A stretch of 64,000 nucleotides of DNA, from contig CM074699.1 of the NCBI GenBank assembly GCA_037367355.1, positions 1,302,001-1,366,000 of the forward strand. The letters run 5' to 3'. How positions within the stretch are numbered: position 1 is the first letter of the stretch; each line of letters starts with the position of its first letter. The notes under the pieces are model-generated. The model made no database searches and was not told the DNA's origin. It was given only the letters and a program-made list of their open reading frames with translations. The stretch is from Neoscytalidium dimidiatum. Its lineage: Eukaryota; Ascomycota; Dothideomycetes; Botryosphaeriales; Botryosphaeriaceae. This document shows positions 1 through 11,466 of this stretch, piece by piece. Both the position numbers and the translations under genes were made by a program.

Positions 1-547
1 TCTTTTTTTTTTTTTTTTTGGCTTCCCCCCCTTCATCCACCTTTGCCCGCTGTTATCTCCGGCGCCGCCTCACTATCTACTCTGTCTGATATGGTGTGCG
101 GACAGGAAGGCAGAAACACGCTGGCCTTAATTTCTGGCCTTGCGTTGAATGAGTTGTGCACGCATATGCTTGCCTGGGCCCTAAGGCAGGAAAGCTGTCC
201 GTCCGTCGGACATTGTAGCGATTTGTCTCTCCCGGTCCGGGTTTCACCTCCCGCTGGTACGTACATACACATGCGCTACTGCCGGGAAAGGAAAAACTGT
301 AATTCTAGTGCGCATGCAGGTACTCTAGGTCGTGTACCATGGATGACGCTAACAGCATGGATGCCGGATCGAACAGAGGCGCACGCGGACGAGAGAGCAG
401 CATGCTGTACGCTAAAGAGAGCAATTGATCGTTGACAGTGGAGGGAGGGGTCGTGTATGCAGGATGCCCTACGCAAAGCAAAAAAGCCTAACCTGCAGCA
501 AAAATGTACCTGCGGGTCGTTCGTTGGTCCAAGCCCGCCTTCTGCCT

Positions 548-578
548 TGCTGCTGCTGCTGCTGCTACTGCTACTGCT
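548..578. repeat. TGC trinucleotide microsatellite
   Basis: An almost perfect run of TGC/GCT triplets with two TAC interruptions. It makes leucine or serine runs in overlapping frames, which is why spurious open frames appear here. Confidence 0.85.
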
Positions 579-830
579 CCCATCCAAGGACCTCTGCGGC
601 GTGAAGAGGGGGGAAAGATGTGGGTGCAGGCGGGGGCCACGGCGTGCGAGATCAGAGCCGAGGTCTGACAGAACTTGGGGCTCCAGGAGAGAGCCGGAAG
701 GGTGCAGTTCGCATCAGCAGCAGCAGCATCATCATCCGCATCAGGTTCCCTGCGGCTGACGACAGGTGTGACACCTGTACCAGTAACCTACCATCACAGC
801 GACGTCAAAAAGGGTCATCACCACCACCAT

Positions 831-859
831 CACCTCCTCCTCCTCCTCCTCCTCCTCCA
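831..859. repeat. CTC trinucleotide microsatellite
   Basis: A CAC-rich start grades into a run of CTC triplets. It lies in non-coding DNA and resembles other triplet runs in this window. Confidence 0.85.
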
Positions 860-2741
860 AGAAAACACCGAGCCGGCTCTCGGCCTGTAGAGCCGCCACG
901 TTGGCCCGATGCCGAGGAAATTATCACGCACACCTATTTCGTTTGCCGGGGGAATGACGTCGTACGTGCTTTTCAGCTTTTCGCCAGGGCCCGAAGCTGA
1001 ATCCCGGAGCGCGGTCCGCTGGCTCTGCCTCCCCCAGTCCCGAAGCGGCAACTAATCTAAACCTGTACTCCACAATCTATAGGCGGAGAGATATGCGCGC
1101 TTGCGCTGTCTGTCTGTCTGTCTGTACCACCGATGCACAAACAGCTGTAACGCTTTTGCAGGAAGGCTGGCTGCATAGATCACCACTACTACACACACCT
1201 ACCCACCCCACAACGTCGCGCGCACATTATTCATTGATCCGATGCCAGCCTCCCCCCCACGAAGCAGCGGACAGCGGATGCTATCATGCTGACGCCCGTG
1301 TGCCCCCTCCTCCATCCTCATCCTCCCGCACCCGTAGAGGAAAGAAACACGACACACGGACCAAGGCACACAGGAACAGGTATAACGGAGGGGGGCCGCG
1401 CCGGCAAAACCCACCAATGAACCCCCTTCTCCGCGACAGCCAGCCTAAAAAGTCACACCTTCGCCGACGATTCCGAGGCGAAACGTGTGCAATGGTGTTG
1501 TGAGGCTGGATCGCCGGTGGCCGAGACCGAGCCGCATACGATGATGATGATTCCCTCTCTCTCTCTCTCTTCCAACCCCCGGTCTATCACAATTGTCACG
1601 CTATGCCTAAAACGAAAGGACCAGTCTGTGCCTATCGATCGTGACTTTGGCTGGCAGATCGGGGATGCCTATTGTTAGCATCAATCCGCCCGATGCGGAA
1701 GTGCTCCACTCTATACGTGGGCGGGAGGGAGGAACAGGAAGGCTGTGGGGTTGCTTTCGTTGTTGTGGCAGCCAGCTCTTGCGTCCACGCAGTTTGGCCG
1801 CTTGCGTAGGTGGCTGTTGGAAGTGGGGAAGTGTTTTCTGCAGCTGGCCGATTCCAGCCCACGGGCGGGAAGGCGTTCAGTCGGGAAAGCGGGGAAGGGG
1901 AGGGAGGGAAGGGGAAAGAACTTGTTGGCCAGGCACAGGTGGATGGTTGGACAGGATTTCAGGGCTGTGTCAATGGCGTTGTGGAGCGCCCTGCAGAACA
2001 TTTTGCTGACGATTTTTCCTTTTTTTTTTTTTTGGTTTCTTTTCTCACCTGTTCCCCGACTGTTGCCGTGGATGAGAGTCAGCTTGACGATCGAGAGCAG
2101 TAATTGAGGTGCGGCGACCGAAGGCGGCGAAGGCGGCGACGGGCGGCGGCATAGTCCGTAGCGGCTCGCGGTCCGCGCGATTATCACCAGCCACTGGCGC
2201 GCAGTGCTACGGGTGTCGCTCCGAGAGACGGGAAACGGTCGGCTAGCCTTTGACAAACAGGCAGGTAAAAGCTGACGGAGACGTGCTCAGGAACGTGACG
2301 GCAGGCAGGGGATTGATAGGCAGCGAACTGCGAGGTTTCTGCTCGCGGGCCACTGGTCTCGGACGGTTGTCAGGCTGAATGAACGGTGAGAGAAGGTTGA
2401 TCAAACTGCAGGCGCGTCGGGCAGAGCTTGGGGCTGGTCACGACGGTGGAAAAGCTGCTATGTTTAGGGATCGCGGTCGTGGTTGGTCGGCGGCGGGCTG
2501 GAGCGGTGTGCACGTGGATGGGCTGAGTACGGGTACGAGGCACGATGGGCGACCAGCGCTTTGAGGCAAGCAAATTTTCTCGCGCCCGTCTCGTGCCCGC
2601 GCGGACTCGCAATCGCATCTGCTTTCGGAGCTTTGCGCCGCCCGACGTGCCCTTCGGCCTCTGAGGCCCCGTCCAGCGTGGCAACCGGGCAGCAACGAGA
2701 GGACATGCGGTGAGGTCTGGCGCGCAGTACAGCGGGCGTGA

Positions 2742-2768
2742 GACGGCATGGACGGCATGGACGGCATG
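2742..2768. repeat. Three tandem copies of a 9-base unit
   Basis: The unit GACGGCATG occurs three times in a row without change, followed by a partial copy. About 75 bases downstream is a second short array of a GGTGA unit. Neither lies in a supported gene. Confidence 0.9.
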
Positions 2769-3049
2769 GACGCGCGGGCAGAGCAGAACAGGTAACAGGT
2801 CCAGGCGCCTGCAGGGTCGGCAGCGACATGGAGGGCGCGGGCAGGTGAGGTGAGGTGAGGTGCGGGCGCGCTCCATCGGCGGCGATGGTGGCCGTTCTGG
2901 CCTTGCAGACAGTGACAGTGTGTCCGAGTCATCAGGTAGATTGCCTTGCAGCTAACTGCTTGCCTGGCGCTGTGGATGGAACGAAGGGAGGAGCCTCGCC
3001 CGCACGTGTCGGCCTTACTATGTACTGAGTACTGCCTGCCGCCTGCTGC

Positions 3050-3103
3050 AACGCAACGCATCGCAACGCATCGCATCGCATCGCATCGCGTCGCGTCGCA
3101 TCC
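3050..3103. repeat. Pentanucleotide array (GCATC-like units)
   Basis: Tandem five-base units, GCAAC, GCATC and GCGTC, vary only at one or two positions. The ordered drift along the array suggests slippage plus point change. It is non-coding as far as I can tell. Confidence 0.9.
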
Positions 3104-3306
3104 CGTCCCGCTGCTGCACTCCATAAGCATATCCAGCGTCTCTGCCTCGCCCTGCGCGCTGCACCGATCGCCTTCTTGCCGCCTGCACTTGTGTTTGTCG
3201 CCACCGTCGTTGCGTTGCGCGCTCTGAGCCGTCCTGAGATTGTCGTCAGCTTTGAATTCCCGCTACCCAGGATCCACGCTCGAGACGATCGCGGCGATCG
3301 TTCCTC

Positions 3307-3341
3307 GCACCACCGCCACCACCACCACCACCACCACCACA
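3307..3341. repeat. CAC trinucleotide microsatellite
   Basis: A run of CAC triplets with one CGC interruption. It codes histidine or threonine runs in overlapping frames that I do not regard as genes. Confidence 0.85.
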
Positions 3342-6300
3342 AGTCCAGACCTGGATCGTGAATGCTGTGCTGTGCTGTGGCTAATGAGGCCCCCAGCCCT
3401 CGCCCCCGACCCCTCATGCCCCTCAACCCCCAACTCCCGACTCCACCACCTTGCAGCAGCAAAGACCATCTCAATTGCGCAAGCCCGGCGCCCGCACTTC
3501 CGCCTCCCGCGTGGGCTGACTTTGCCATCCGCGTATTCGTTTCAGACCGCAGACTCGCTCGGTCCAGGGAGCGGGTTTCGACATCCATGAAAGTGTGGAG
3601 CAGATCCACTGTTTCTACCCCAAGCTTGAAATCCACTGCGAAGTCTGGACGCAGTCTTCTCCTCGTCAATGCTCCACTCGCGACTCTAGCTCACGCATTC
3701 CTCCCGCCCCTACATATACTCCTGCACCTTCAAGGGATACCGCCGTCGTCTCTGTCCGCCTCCCCCCCCCCTTTACAATCGCTCGTCGCCCATTGCAGAC
3801 GCGTCACTCGGACTTCCTTTTCCCCACCTAGTCATCCCAGCTTTCGGAAACGTGGAATCACCCACTCCGGCCATCGTCGTCCAGGGACCCTCGACCTGCA
3901 TCCTCCGTGCACGTGGCCGGAGTGTGGTCGGCATGTAACGGCATCTTGGCCAGCCGCGAAGCTAACCATAGTTTGCGAAGAACATTCCGTCCCGGCTGCG
4001 GTCCGTTTACCTGTCCATGAGAGTTTTTCGCATGCCTTGCAATGCGCAGGCGGACACCAGTCCGCATTCATGCGCCTGATGGCCCGAATCAGCCACTTTC
4101 AATGCGTATCTTGTAGTGGACGCTTTCTCCCGGTCGAACCACCAACAATGGCCCGCCATTTACCCTGAATGTCGGATGTTCGCCAATGGTTTTGGGTTCA
4201 ACCAGGACCGTGGAGTCAGTGAGCCATATGGCAAGCACAGGATCATGAAACCTTGCCCCGGGGGTCCACGACACGATTGTGCTCCAAAACACGGAAAGAA
4301 TGGGTTTTAACTTTCCCCTTGGCGCGCTCCATGCCCGTGGACTTGCCGTACATGCCGCAAATGTTTGCCGGAATGTTGGGAAGAAAATCCGCTTGCTTGG
4401 GAGCGCATACGGTTTTCCCGCTCCTTCCGCCCTCCCGCGAAGTACTCCCTGAAGGTTGACTGTCGATATTTTCGACGAGTCAAGCATTCCCATCCCGGAA
4501 ACGCTTTTTGTGAAGCACGAAAGTCTGTTTTGTGAAATGCGGGTGAAAAGGTCAGGAGTTTGGCGCTTCAGAAAAGTCAAGAAGATTCGCCGGCGCAGTA
4601 TCACAGCCAAAGCCCGGATATCACCGTGTTTTGGATTCCAATAAGACGGTAGGTTCAACTTCAGGATTTCCTCTTCCAGTCGGTCTCTGCCTCTCCGAAA
4701 CTCTCTGCTCTACTTGTCACATTGAATGAAGAGCCCAGAATCTTTGAAGAAAGTTGTGCTTGCTCAATAAACTTGCGTGTGAGGGAAAAGCACGCGGGGT
4801 ATTCAGCGCTCTTCCGCGAAAGAAGCTTTCCTCCCCGCTGATCAAGATCGTCCGCGGCCCTCGGTTCTAGACACGCGAACCCCATATACTCCAGGATCGT
4901 CGACGATCACCACACGTCTCCGCATCCATTGACCAATCGTACTGTACATCAATTTTGATAGCCAATATAGTTGACTCTCCAACCTTCCGCACGCCCATGC
5001 ACTCGATCGGACGGCAGATGCAGAACCTGCGGAGCCGGCAATTCTGTATGCGCTTGTGAGAGTGCTCTTTGCATGTGCATGAGGGCAATCGAAAAGTGCA
5101 TGAACGAGGAGAGATCGACCGTCGCAAGCGTCGATCACTCGATTACCCCATCCTGAAATCGCATGAAAAAAAAAAAAAGCATTTTGTCAGAACACCCCGC
5201 CCAGGCTGAACACTTGGTTTGCTTTACCTGGTTTTCAAATGAACAGGAATCCCTGCCCAGGATCCTCCTTCTACTTCATGCACGTTTATCGATGTTCTTA
5301 TCTTTGCAGGATTTGTTTTCTTGTCCATGCCTATCCCCTTTAATGACAAGCGATGGAACATAGCCCGCCGAACATTTCACCTTACTTTTACCCCGTATCT
5401 CGATAACCGATAGTGCAGTGAGAGAAGAGTAGGCTAAACCACTAGTTCCCGTCCTGCAGCCACGTGCGGTTCAAATTCCCCCACAAGATCCTTCCGGAAC
5501 ACCACTGCCTTCGGTCGAATATGTCGTGGATTTTCTCCGAACGACGCCATCAGGGAGAAATGACAGCCTCCCCCGTTCCTTGAGCCCCCGATGCCATGTC
5601 GTCTGAATCAGACATCTTGCTGCAGCTCTCCCGGAAGAGCGGAACCGAGCCGTCCAACCCCATCGATGGTCGTCTGATCTGCGGACCACGTTTTCCTGCC
5701 AGGTTGAGCGCTTTCTAGAAGATGGGCTCCGAGTCAGGGCTTTGAGATAGGCTTGCTTCTTCGGAGAAATACGGTCAGTTGGTGGGAGGGCGATGGGCAA
5801 CAGGACGGGCTCGGTGGTATTGTGAATCTGTGGTTTGCTTTTTTCCAACCGGGGTCGGAGATACGAGATCTTCTAGAAAGAGGACCTGCTGCGTTGGAGT
5901 AAATTCAAAGCCTGATGGGGTAGGGCAGTGGTTGGATCTACGATTTCGTTGGTGCCCTAGCTGCAAAGCTATTCCGGGAGCGCCTTCGTGGTCATACCGC
6001 GCGTTCCGCATCTTTGAACAGAGATAGCTGAGTGATTTCCGTACGAGTGTTGAGTGTTGTGTGGTGCGCGTTGGAATGAAGTATTGGACTTGCCACAAGT
6101 CATGATTTCTAATAATAAAGCACGTATTGTTGTCATCTAACTGGAGAATTATGGTAGTTTTTCATAGCCCCATCGTATCTATATATGGCAGTACGTACAG
6201 ATTGCCATCATGTGTCTATATCGACTTCCAATTTCTCTAATGCACAATCTTCTTTAGTTGGCGAATGTTCAGAGATCGAAGTCCCACTCAAACCAGTTGC

Positions 6301-7671
6301 GGCTCCCGTGAGTTCATTAGAGCCTTCAAGGACATAGTGTCATGACCACTCATTTAGCAGCACAGAACTGCCTGCGATGCCCTCAGCCACCACATTGATT
6401 GCGTTGAGAAACAACGACAACAGTTGGATACACCGGCATATCATTCCCAAGAACTATTCCGTCTTCTGTGAAAGCGATTCTGTCATTGCATAACTAGCTG
6501 CTTTCGTTCCTCTGCCTCCGACTGGGCCAGGCCACTTCCCTTCGCTCTCCAACTTCTCCAACTTTCCCCTTGAAAATATCACGGCCCTGAAACGCTCAAA
6601 GCCACTATCGATCTTCTAGCCCGCGTTTCATTATACCCACAAAATACTGTAAAGCTCACAGCCTCGGGAAGTTCTACACGAAACGCAAGCAGTTTCCTGA
6701 TGCGGACAAATTCGTATTGAAACGGTTACGAGCATAATAGAATGATCGATGCAGAGATTTATCCCGTACAAGTGTGGGTCTGGATAAGAGACCCAACGTT
6801 CCTTGCACTCGTTATCACCCACCGCGCAGACGGTTGTTGTCGAGGCCCTGAAAACCACGACTGACAGTAAGTCATCGTTGTTTTTGGCCTTGAATCCACC
6901 GCGCAGACTGTTTTGCTCCGTTGATCTTCAACATGGGCAGCGGCTCGTTTTGATGCTATGTATCTTGCCGAAGAGTGGCACTGAGTTGAGGATTGTTGAG
7001 GTAGTAAGGCAAGTTTCTGGGTTCCCAAAGGAGGCCCATGGAGGAGAAAGCAATGGTTAGCACGAGGTGGAAGGATGGCTTGGCTGTTCGTACAAAGTGA
7101 CGCTCGGAAGACAGAGTGAATATAAATGCCATGGTAAATGGTAAACGAGGAAAGAATTGTCTGGAGTAAGGATAGCTCGTGGTATTCTAATATCACTTGT
7201 AGTATTCTGATATCACTTAGTAGCATATAAATTTGCTCTGAGCAGGTGATGATTTACTTCAATGGAATGGTTCTGTAAATATCTTCCGTGTGGAAACGAG
7301 GGAAAGTCGCCACAATGCTCAGAATCAGCTTCGGCGCTCGCTGGAAATTTATAGCTGCTCTCCCCCCCTCTTCTCTCCCCTTTGTTGATTTCGAGTGTTC
7401 TTGGCCTGTCAACTACATGCAGCTTCATTCCTCACTTGTTCTTGGTACATGCTTCATAAACTTTTTTTTTATCTCTTATAGCATCAATTTTGCTGGGAAT
7501 ACAGATCCGTCAGATGAAGACCACTTGTTCCATCAGAATTAGAGAAATTTTCCATCAATACTCCATTTTTGAAATGCCACGGCTGCCCCAGCCAAGTGCA
7601 AGTAACGCCTCGAAATGCTTCCCAACTTAAATAATGCCTTCTGCACATTCTCTGCACAATCATGTCTGACC

Positions 7672-9648
7672 TTATTTCTTTCCTCTGCCCTTCGCATTAA
7701 ACGTCTTCAACGGATCCGCCTTCTTCGTCTTGGTAATCCTTCCCTTCCCCTTCACCCTATTCTGCATTCTCGCCTTCCTGATTTTATTCTCCCTTCCCTC
7801 ATCCTTCCTAAACCCAACAAACCCAATTTCTTTCTCGACATCCTTCTTTCCACCTGCCGGCAGCAAATACTCTGGCACATGCTTCAAGTGCGGTTGCTGA
7901 CGGGCAGTCCGCACCTCACCATCATGCCTCAGATGCTGCAAATCCTGGGGGTTCTCCTCAAAATGCCTCTTCAGCTTCTCCGACTTGAGCAGCTCCTGGC
8001 GGAGTTCACGAGCACGTGCTTCACGCACGGCGATGCGTGTGACGGCGCGGAGGGCGTCCGCGAGACGGTAGCGGAAGCCCTCGAGTGCCTTCATGTCGAA
8101 GTGGTAGGGCTGGACCTTGTTGCCGCGCTTCTCCTGGCTCTTGACGATCTTGGCGAGGACTTCCTCGTCGTTCTTGCACGACTCGATAGAGGTTGGCTTA
8201 TGCTTGCGGTACTGGTCCTTGGGGATGACGAAGGAGATGGCCATGCCGTTCTTGCCGGCGCGGGCCGTACGGCCGATGCGGTGGGTGTAGGATTTGGAGG
8301 ACGTGGGGAGGTCGAAGTTCAGAACGAGAGAGACGTTTTGGAAGTCGATACCGCGGGCGATGCCGTACTCTTTGTCCTTCTTTCTGCCTTTACGTTTCTT
8401 CTTCGGCGGTTCGTTTGAGTCTCCGTCCGATTTTGTCTTCGGATCCGCACCGTCTTCTCCAGCATCTTGACCATCACCATTGCTCTCGCCTCCTGTTTTT
8501 TCTTCGTCCTCTACTTCCTCTTCTTCTTCTTCATCACCGCGCTTACTTTTGCGCCTCTTCCTGCCTTCATCGCCGAGCACCTCGTGTTCATCTGACGCAA
8601 TGATAATGTCGTAGACGTTTCTGTTGAACTCTTCCACGACATGGATTCTAGAATTGACGGGCAGTTCCGAGTTCAGAACGCAGCTCTTGATGCCGAACTG
8701 CTCGAGGAATAACTTCAACCGGTAGCAACGGTCAATGTCACCCACGAAGACGATGACCTTGCCCTTGACCAACTTGAGCATGAAGATGGCGTACATAAGC
8801 AGAAATTTCTCATCCTCAGCACACTTCACGATATACTGGCTGACTTTGCCCGGGTCTTCATCCTTGTCATCTAGCTCCAACAGAACCGGATCCCGACAAA
8901 ACAGGCCCTTCAAGTCGTCGACATCGGTACTCAAGGTCGCGCTCATGAGGAAAGTTTGAGTACCCTTAGGAATGGACTTGGAGATGCTCTGCAAGTCGTC
9001 ATCATATCCGTAGGACAGAACGAGGTCGGCCTCATCGATAACCAGATGAGCAAGGCGATCTAACGACAGGGCTCCGGCGTTCAGATTAATGCATGTCCGA
9101 CCAGGTGTAGCGACTACAATGTCAGGAGAATCGGCAAGGCGTGCCCGTTGCACGGCGTCGTCCTCACGCAGTGTGATGTTGGCGACGCGCGCGTCTTGTC
9201 CGCAGAATGCGGCGAAGGCCTCGACCGTCTTTGTGACCTGGCCAGCTAATTCGCGCGTGGGGACGAGGATCAGAGCGGAGGTACATTGGGTGAATGAAGG
9301 GTCGGCTTTGCGCTTGAGAATGGAATGGAGGATAGGGAGGACGTAGGCGGCGGTCTTGCCGGAGCCGGTCTTGGAGCGGGCTTTGAGAAATCAGTATAAG
9401 AGGTTCATGATATGAAGTGAGATGTCAGATATACCTAGAATGTCCTTTCCCTCCAGAGCCAAGGGAATGGCCTTAGCTTGGACGGGCGTGGGTGTTGCGA
9501 ACTTTTGGCGGACGATTCCTTGCAGCAGGCGAGCATCCAGGCCGAAGCTGTCGAATGAAGATTGGACGGATTGTTGGGACTGCGCCGAGGCAGCGACAAC
9601 ATCAGCATCCTCGGGAACATCATGCTCGTTCAGCTTGCGTTTGACCAT
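7672..9648 (-). CDS. DBP9: DEAD-box ATP-dependent RNA helicase Dbp9
   Basis: Two exons (9648-9435 and 9380-7672) split by a 54-base intron give 640 residues. Dbp9 is a nucleolar helicase needed for 60S ribosomal subunit assembly. The frame shows the Q-motif region, Walker A as SKTGSGKT right after the splice, DEAD within [16 protein letters not shown], motif III SAT, and motif VI as [10 protein letters not shown]. The distinctive Dbp9 signs are the sequence following the DEAD box (LVLSYGYDD) and a charged acidic/basic insertion between the helicase C-terminal motifs, here a long Glu/Asp/Lys-rich stretch (about nt 8390-8570). The C-terminus is lysine-rich, as usual for nucleolar proteins. The start [10 protein letters not shown] is the only sensible methionine before the Q-motif region. 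Family assignment is firm. Confidence 0.95.
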
Positions 9649-10607
9649 GGTGTCGATGGGCGGGCGGAAGAGAGTGGTGTTTGCGCTTCACGCAGATGCG
9701 CCGCCGATATTTTTTGGATTCCCCGGACTCTAGCGTCTTGGCAAAATTCACCGCCCGCGCACAGACCATTCGCCTCTCCGTCTACACCTCCGCCTCTTGC
9801 TCCACCCTCTTTCTTCCTTCTCATCATCATGCCATCTCTTCGCTATGCCATCGGCCATCAGACATGATGGCAGAGGTCTTCTTATTGTCTCCTTTTTAGC
9901 GTGTTACATGTGAGATTATCCGTATAAGTTCTCATATACTTGAATTTATTCCCCACCTTTCTTCCGTCGACCCCTACGGTTACAGTTGCATCCTCACTCT
10001 GTTACTACTTGCATCTGATCTTTCCGAGCCGAACTTTGAGCATTCCATACCTTTGTGTCGTATTATCATAATCCGTAATCAAGCCCTCACTGGTCGAGAA
10101 AACTCCCCTCTTTCTCTTGGACTCATCCGCATTTACATCGAGGCTCCACCGTTTCTGTTTAGTGTATGTTGACATGTGGAGAATCCAATATCTCGTTTCA
10201 TATCCAGCCGCCCTACAATCTTGGGATGAAGAGGCGGTGTGAGGGCTGCAAACAAGAAGCAACGAAGGAGGCGGTGCTGCTGCGCTCACCGAACATAGAG
10301 CGCATTGCGTATCGAAATGTCTCGCCGCGTGAGTACAGCACAAGCAAAGCCACATGAGTGCTAACTAAACCTGCACAAAAAGTTTACCCCAGCTCCTTAC
10401 GACGCATTCTGACAGTTCACCGTGCCGCGTCTCTGGCATAGACCCCAGCCTCCAAATGTCCTCCACTCAACCGCACCTTCGTACCCGCCCGCCGAACATG
10501 GTCAATCTCGTAGCACGCATACCTCGACGAGTATACCCAACTACAATAACGCTGTCCGCCGCTTGCAACTCCAGACAACACCATCAGCTCCTACAAGGAG
10601 CCCAAAA
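9649..10607. other. Intergenic, upstream of DBP9
   Basis: This should hold the DBP9 promoter, read on the minus strand. I see no coding region or repeat worth naming. Short open frames on both strands lack recognisable features. Confidence 0.5.
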
Positions 10608-10700
10608 TCTTCGATGGTCTAGTGGTGATGATTTCCGCTTGTCAAAGCAGCTCTGCTCTAGCAAGCGCGGGAGACCAGGGTTCGATTCCCCGTCGGAGAG
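10608..10700 (+). tRNA. tRNA-Asp (GTC) with a 21-base intron
   Basis: The acceptor stem pairs all seven bases (10608-10614 with 10693-10699), with discriminator G at 10700. The anticodon stem is 10635-10639 with 10667-10671, the loop reads TTGTCAC after splicing, and the anticodon GTC is at 10641-10643. The intron (10645-10665) sits after position 37, the canonical place. The T loop TTCGATT carries the B box at 10679-10689; the T stem has one A-C mismatch. The spliced molecule is 72 bases and lines up closely with the usual eukaryotic tRNA-Asp. The identity was read by eye and not confirmed with a covariance model. Confidence 0.93.
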
Positions 10701-10705
10701 TTCTC

Positions 10706-10709
10706 TTTT
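10706..10709 (+). terminator. RNA polymerase III T-stretch terminator
   Basis: A TTTT run five bases after the discriminator of the tRNA-Asp gene, where pol III would stop. A longer T run follows at about 10760. Confidence 0.7.
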
Positions 10710-10876
10710 GCTCCTGGAGACTGTTGAGGTTGGGTTGTGGTGTTGAGGCCCGTGGTCAACTTTTTTTTTGCCCGAGCCGCATGGACCGAGCGCCAAGGAC
10801 CCACCGGTGGACGAGCACTAGTGAAATGGCGTAAGTAAAATTAGAGAGAGCCGGAATTTTATCCAAGGATTCGAAT

Positions 10877-11251
10877 TTGAATCGACATGAGTTTGGCTCA
10901 GCAATGTGGTTGTTAAGTGACGGCAAGTCACGCGCTCTGGACAGAGCGTTAATGAGTCAGTATGGCATCATTGCAACGTACAAATCTGCAAGAGCATGGA
11001 TTGAATCGCATTGGGAGACCGTGAACCAGGAATACTTTGACGAAACCTTCTGCGCTTGCCGACATGTTATTTATTATTGTTACGTGGATCCCATAACAAG
11101 AGAGTGTAAAAAGTGGATCACGGCCTCTGGTTGGCTGGATAGATTCCTAGAGCAGCCCCGCAAACACACGTACGAAGAATGGGGTTTTATACGGTCGAGA
11201 ATGGGAAGAAGATACACCTGTCTTCGCGGATGGCGGGCGATCCCCCACTAA
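10877..11251 (+). CDS. Small open frame, doubtful
   Basis: A 124-residue frame rich in Trp, Tyr and Cys with no low-complexity sequence, so it is not an obvious shadow. I do not recognise a family. No signal peptide, membrane segment or intron signal is clear. It sits between the tRNA and a decayed oxygenase gene, so it may be a fragment of an older gene rather than a working one. It is listed because nothing else explains the stretch; I would not rely on it without transcript support. Confidence 0.2.
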   Translation: MNRHEFGSAMWLLSDGKSRALDRALMSQYGIIATYKSARAWIESHWETVNQEYFDETFCACRHVIYYCYVDPITRECKKWITASGWLDRFLEQPRKHTYEEWGFIRSRMGRRYTCLRGWRAIPH

Positions 11252-11466
11252 TAATGTTGCAATCCCACTACTGATGAGGGCACCTATCGGACCAGGATAC
11301 GGCCAAGACGTGTATGAAAGGAAAGGTACAGATACATGACATACTCCAGGCAAAAGCCGTATGCCTCTAGCAGTTATATACTCGACGGCAGCCAATAATC
11401 CCGGATAACGATGTGACGCGTTTTCGATTACTGGTCCCCAACCAACAAGAACACGAAGATCACAGC

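Larger units (their letters stand above)
1..7671. other. Gene-free stretch rich in simple repeats
   Basis: I find no coding region here that I can support. Open frames exist on both strands but look like by-products of GC-rich or pyrimidine-rich DNA: they are low in complexity, overlap one another in several frames, and match no family I know. The first 3.4 kb holds many short tandem repeats (listed separately). From about 3.36 to 3.85 kb the plus strand is C/T-rich like a fungal promoter or 5' leader, but no convincing reading frame follows. From 4.7 kb on the DNA is closer to average composition. It ends at the 3' side of the minus-strand helicase gene. Long untranslated regions or a non-coding RNA cannot be excluded. 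Confidence 0.55.

Noticed and set aside
3890..4260. Zinc-finger-like Cys/His spacing (CTWPECGR, FQCVSCSGRF) on the plus strand.
   Set aside because: The pieces fall in different frames, spacing to the histidines is wrong, and no splice scheme gave a continuous domain. A very old C2H2 remnant is possible but not shown.
4089..4658. A 189-codon open frame on the minus strand.
   Set aside because: No family resemblance, mixed composition, and no intron or start context. Probably chance.
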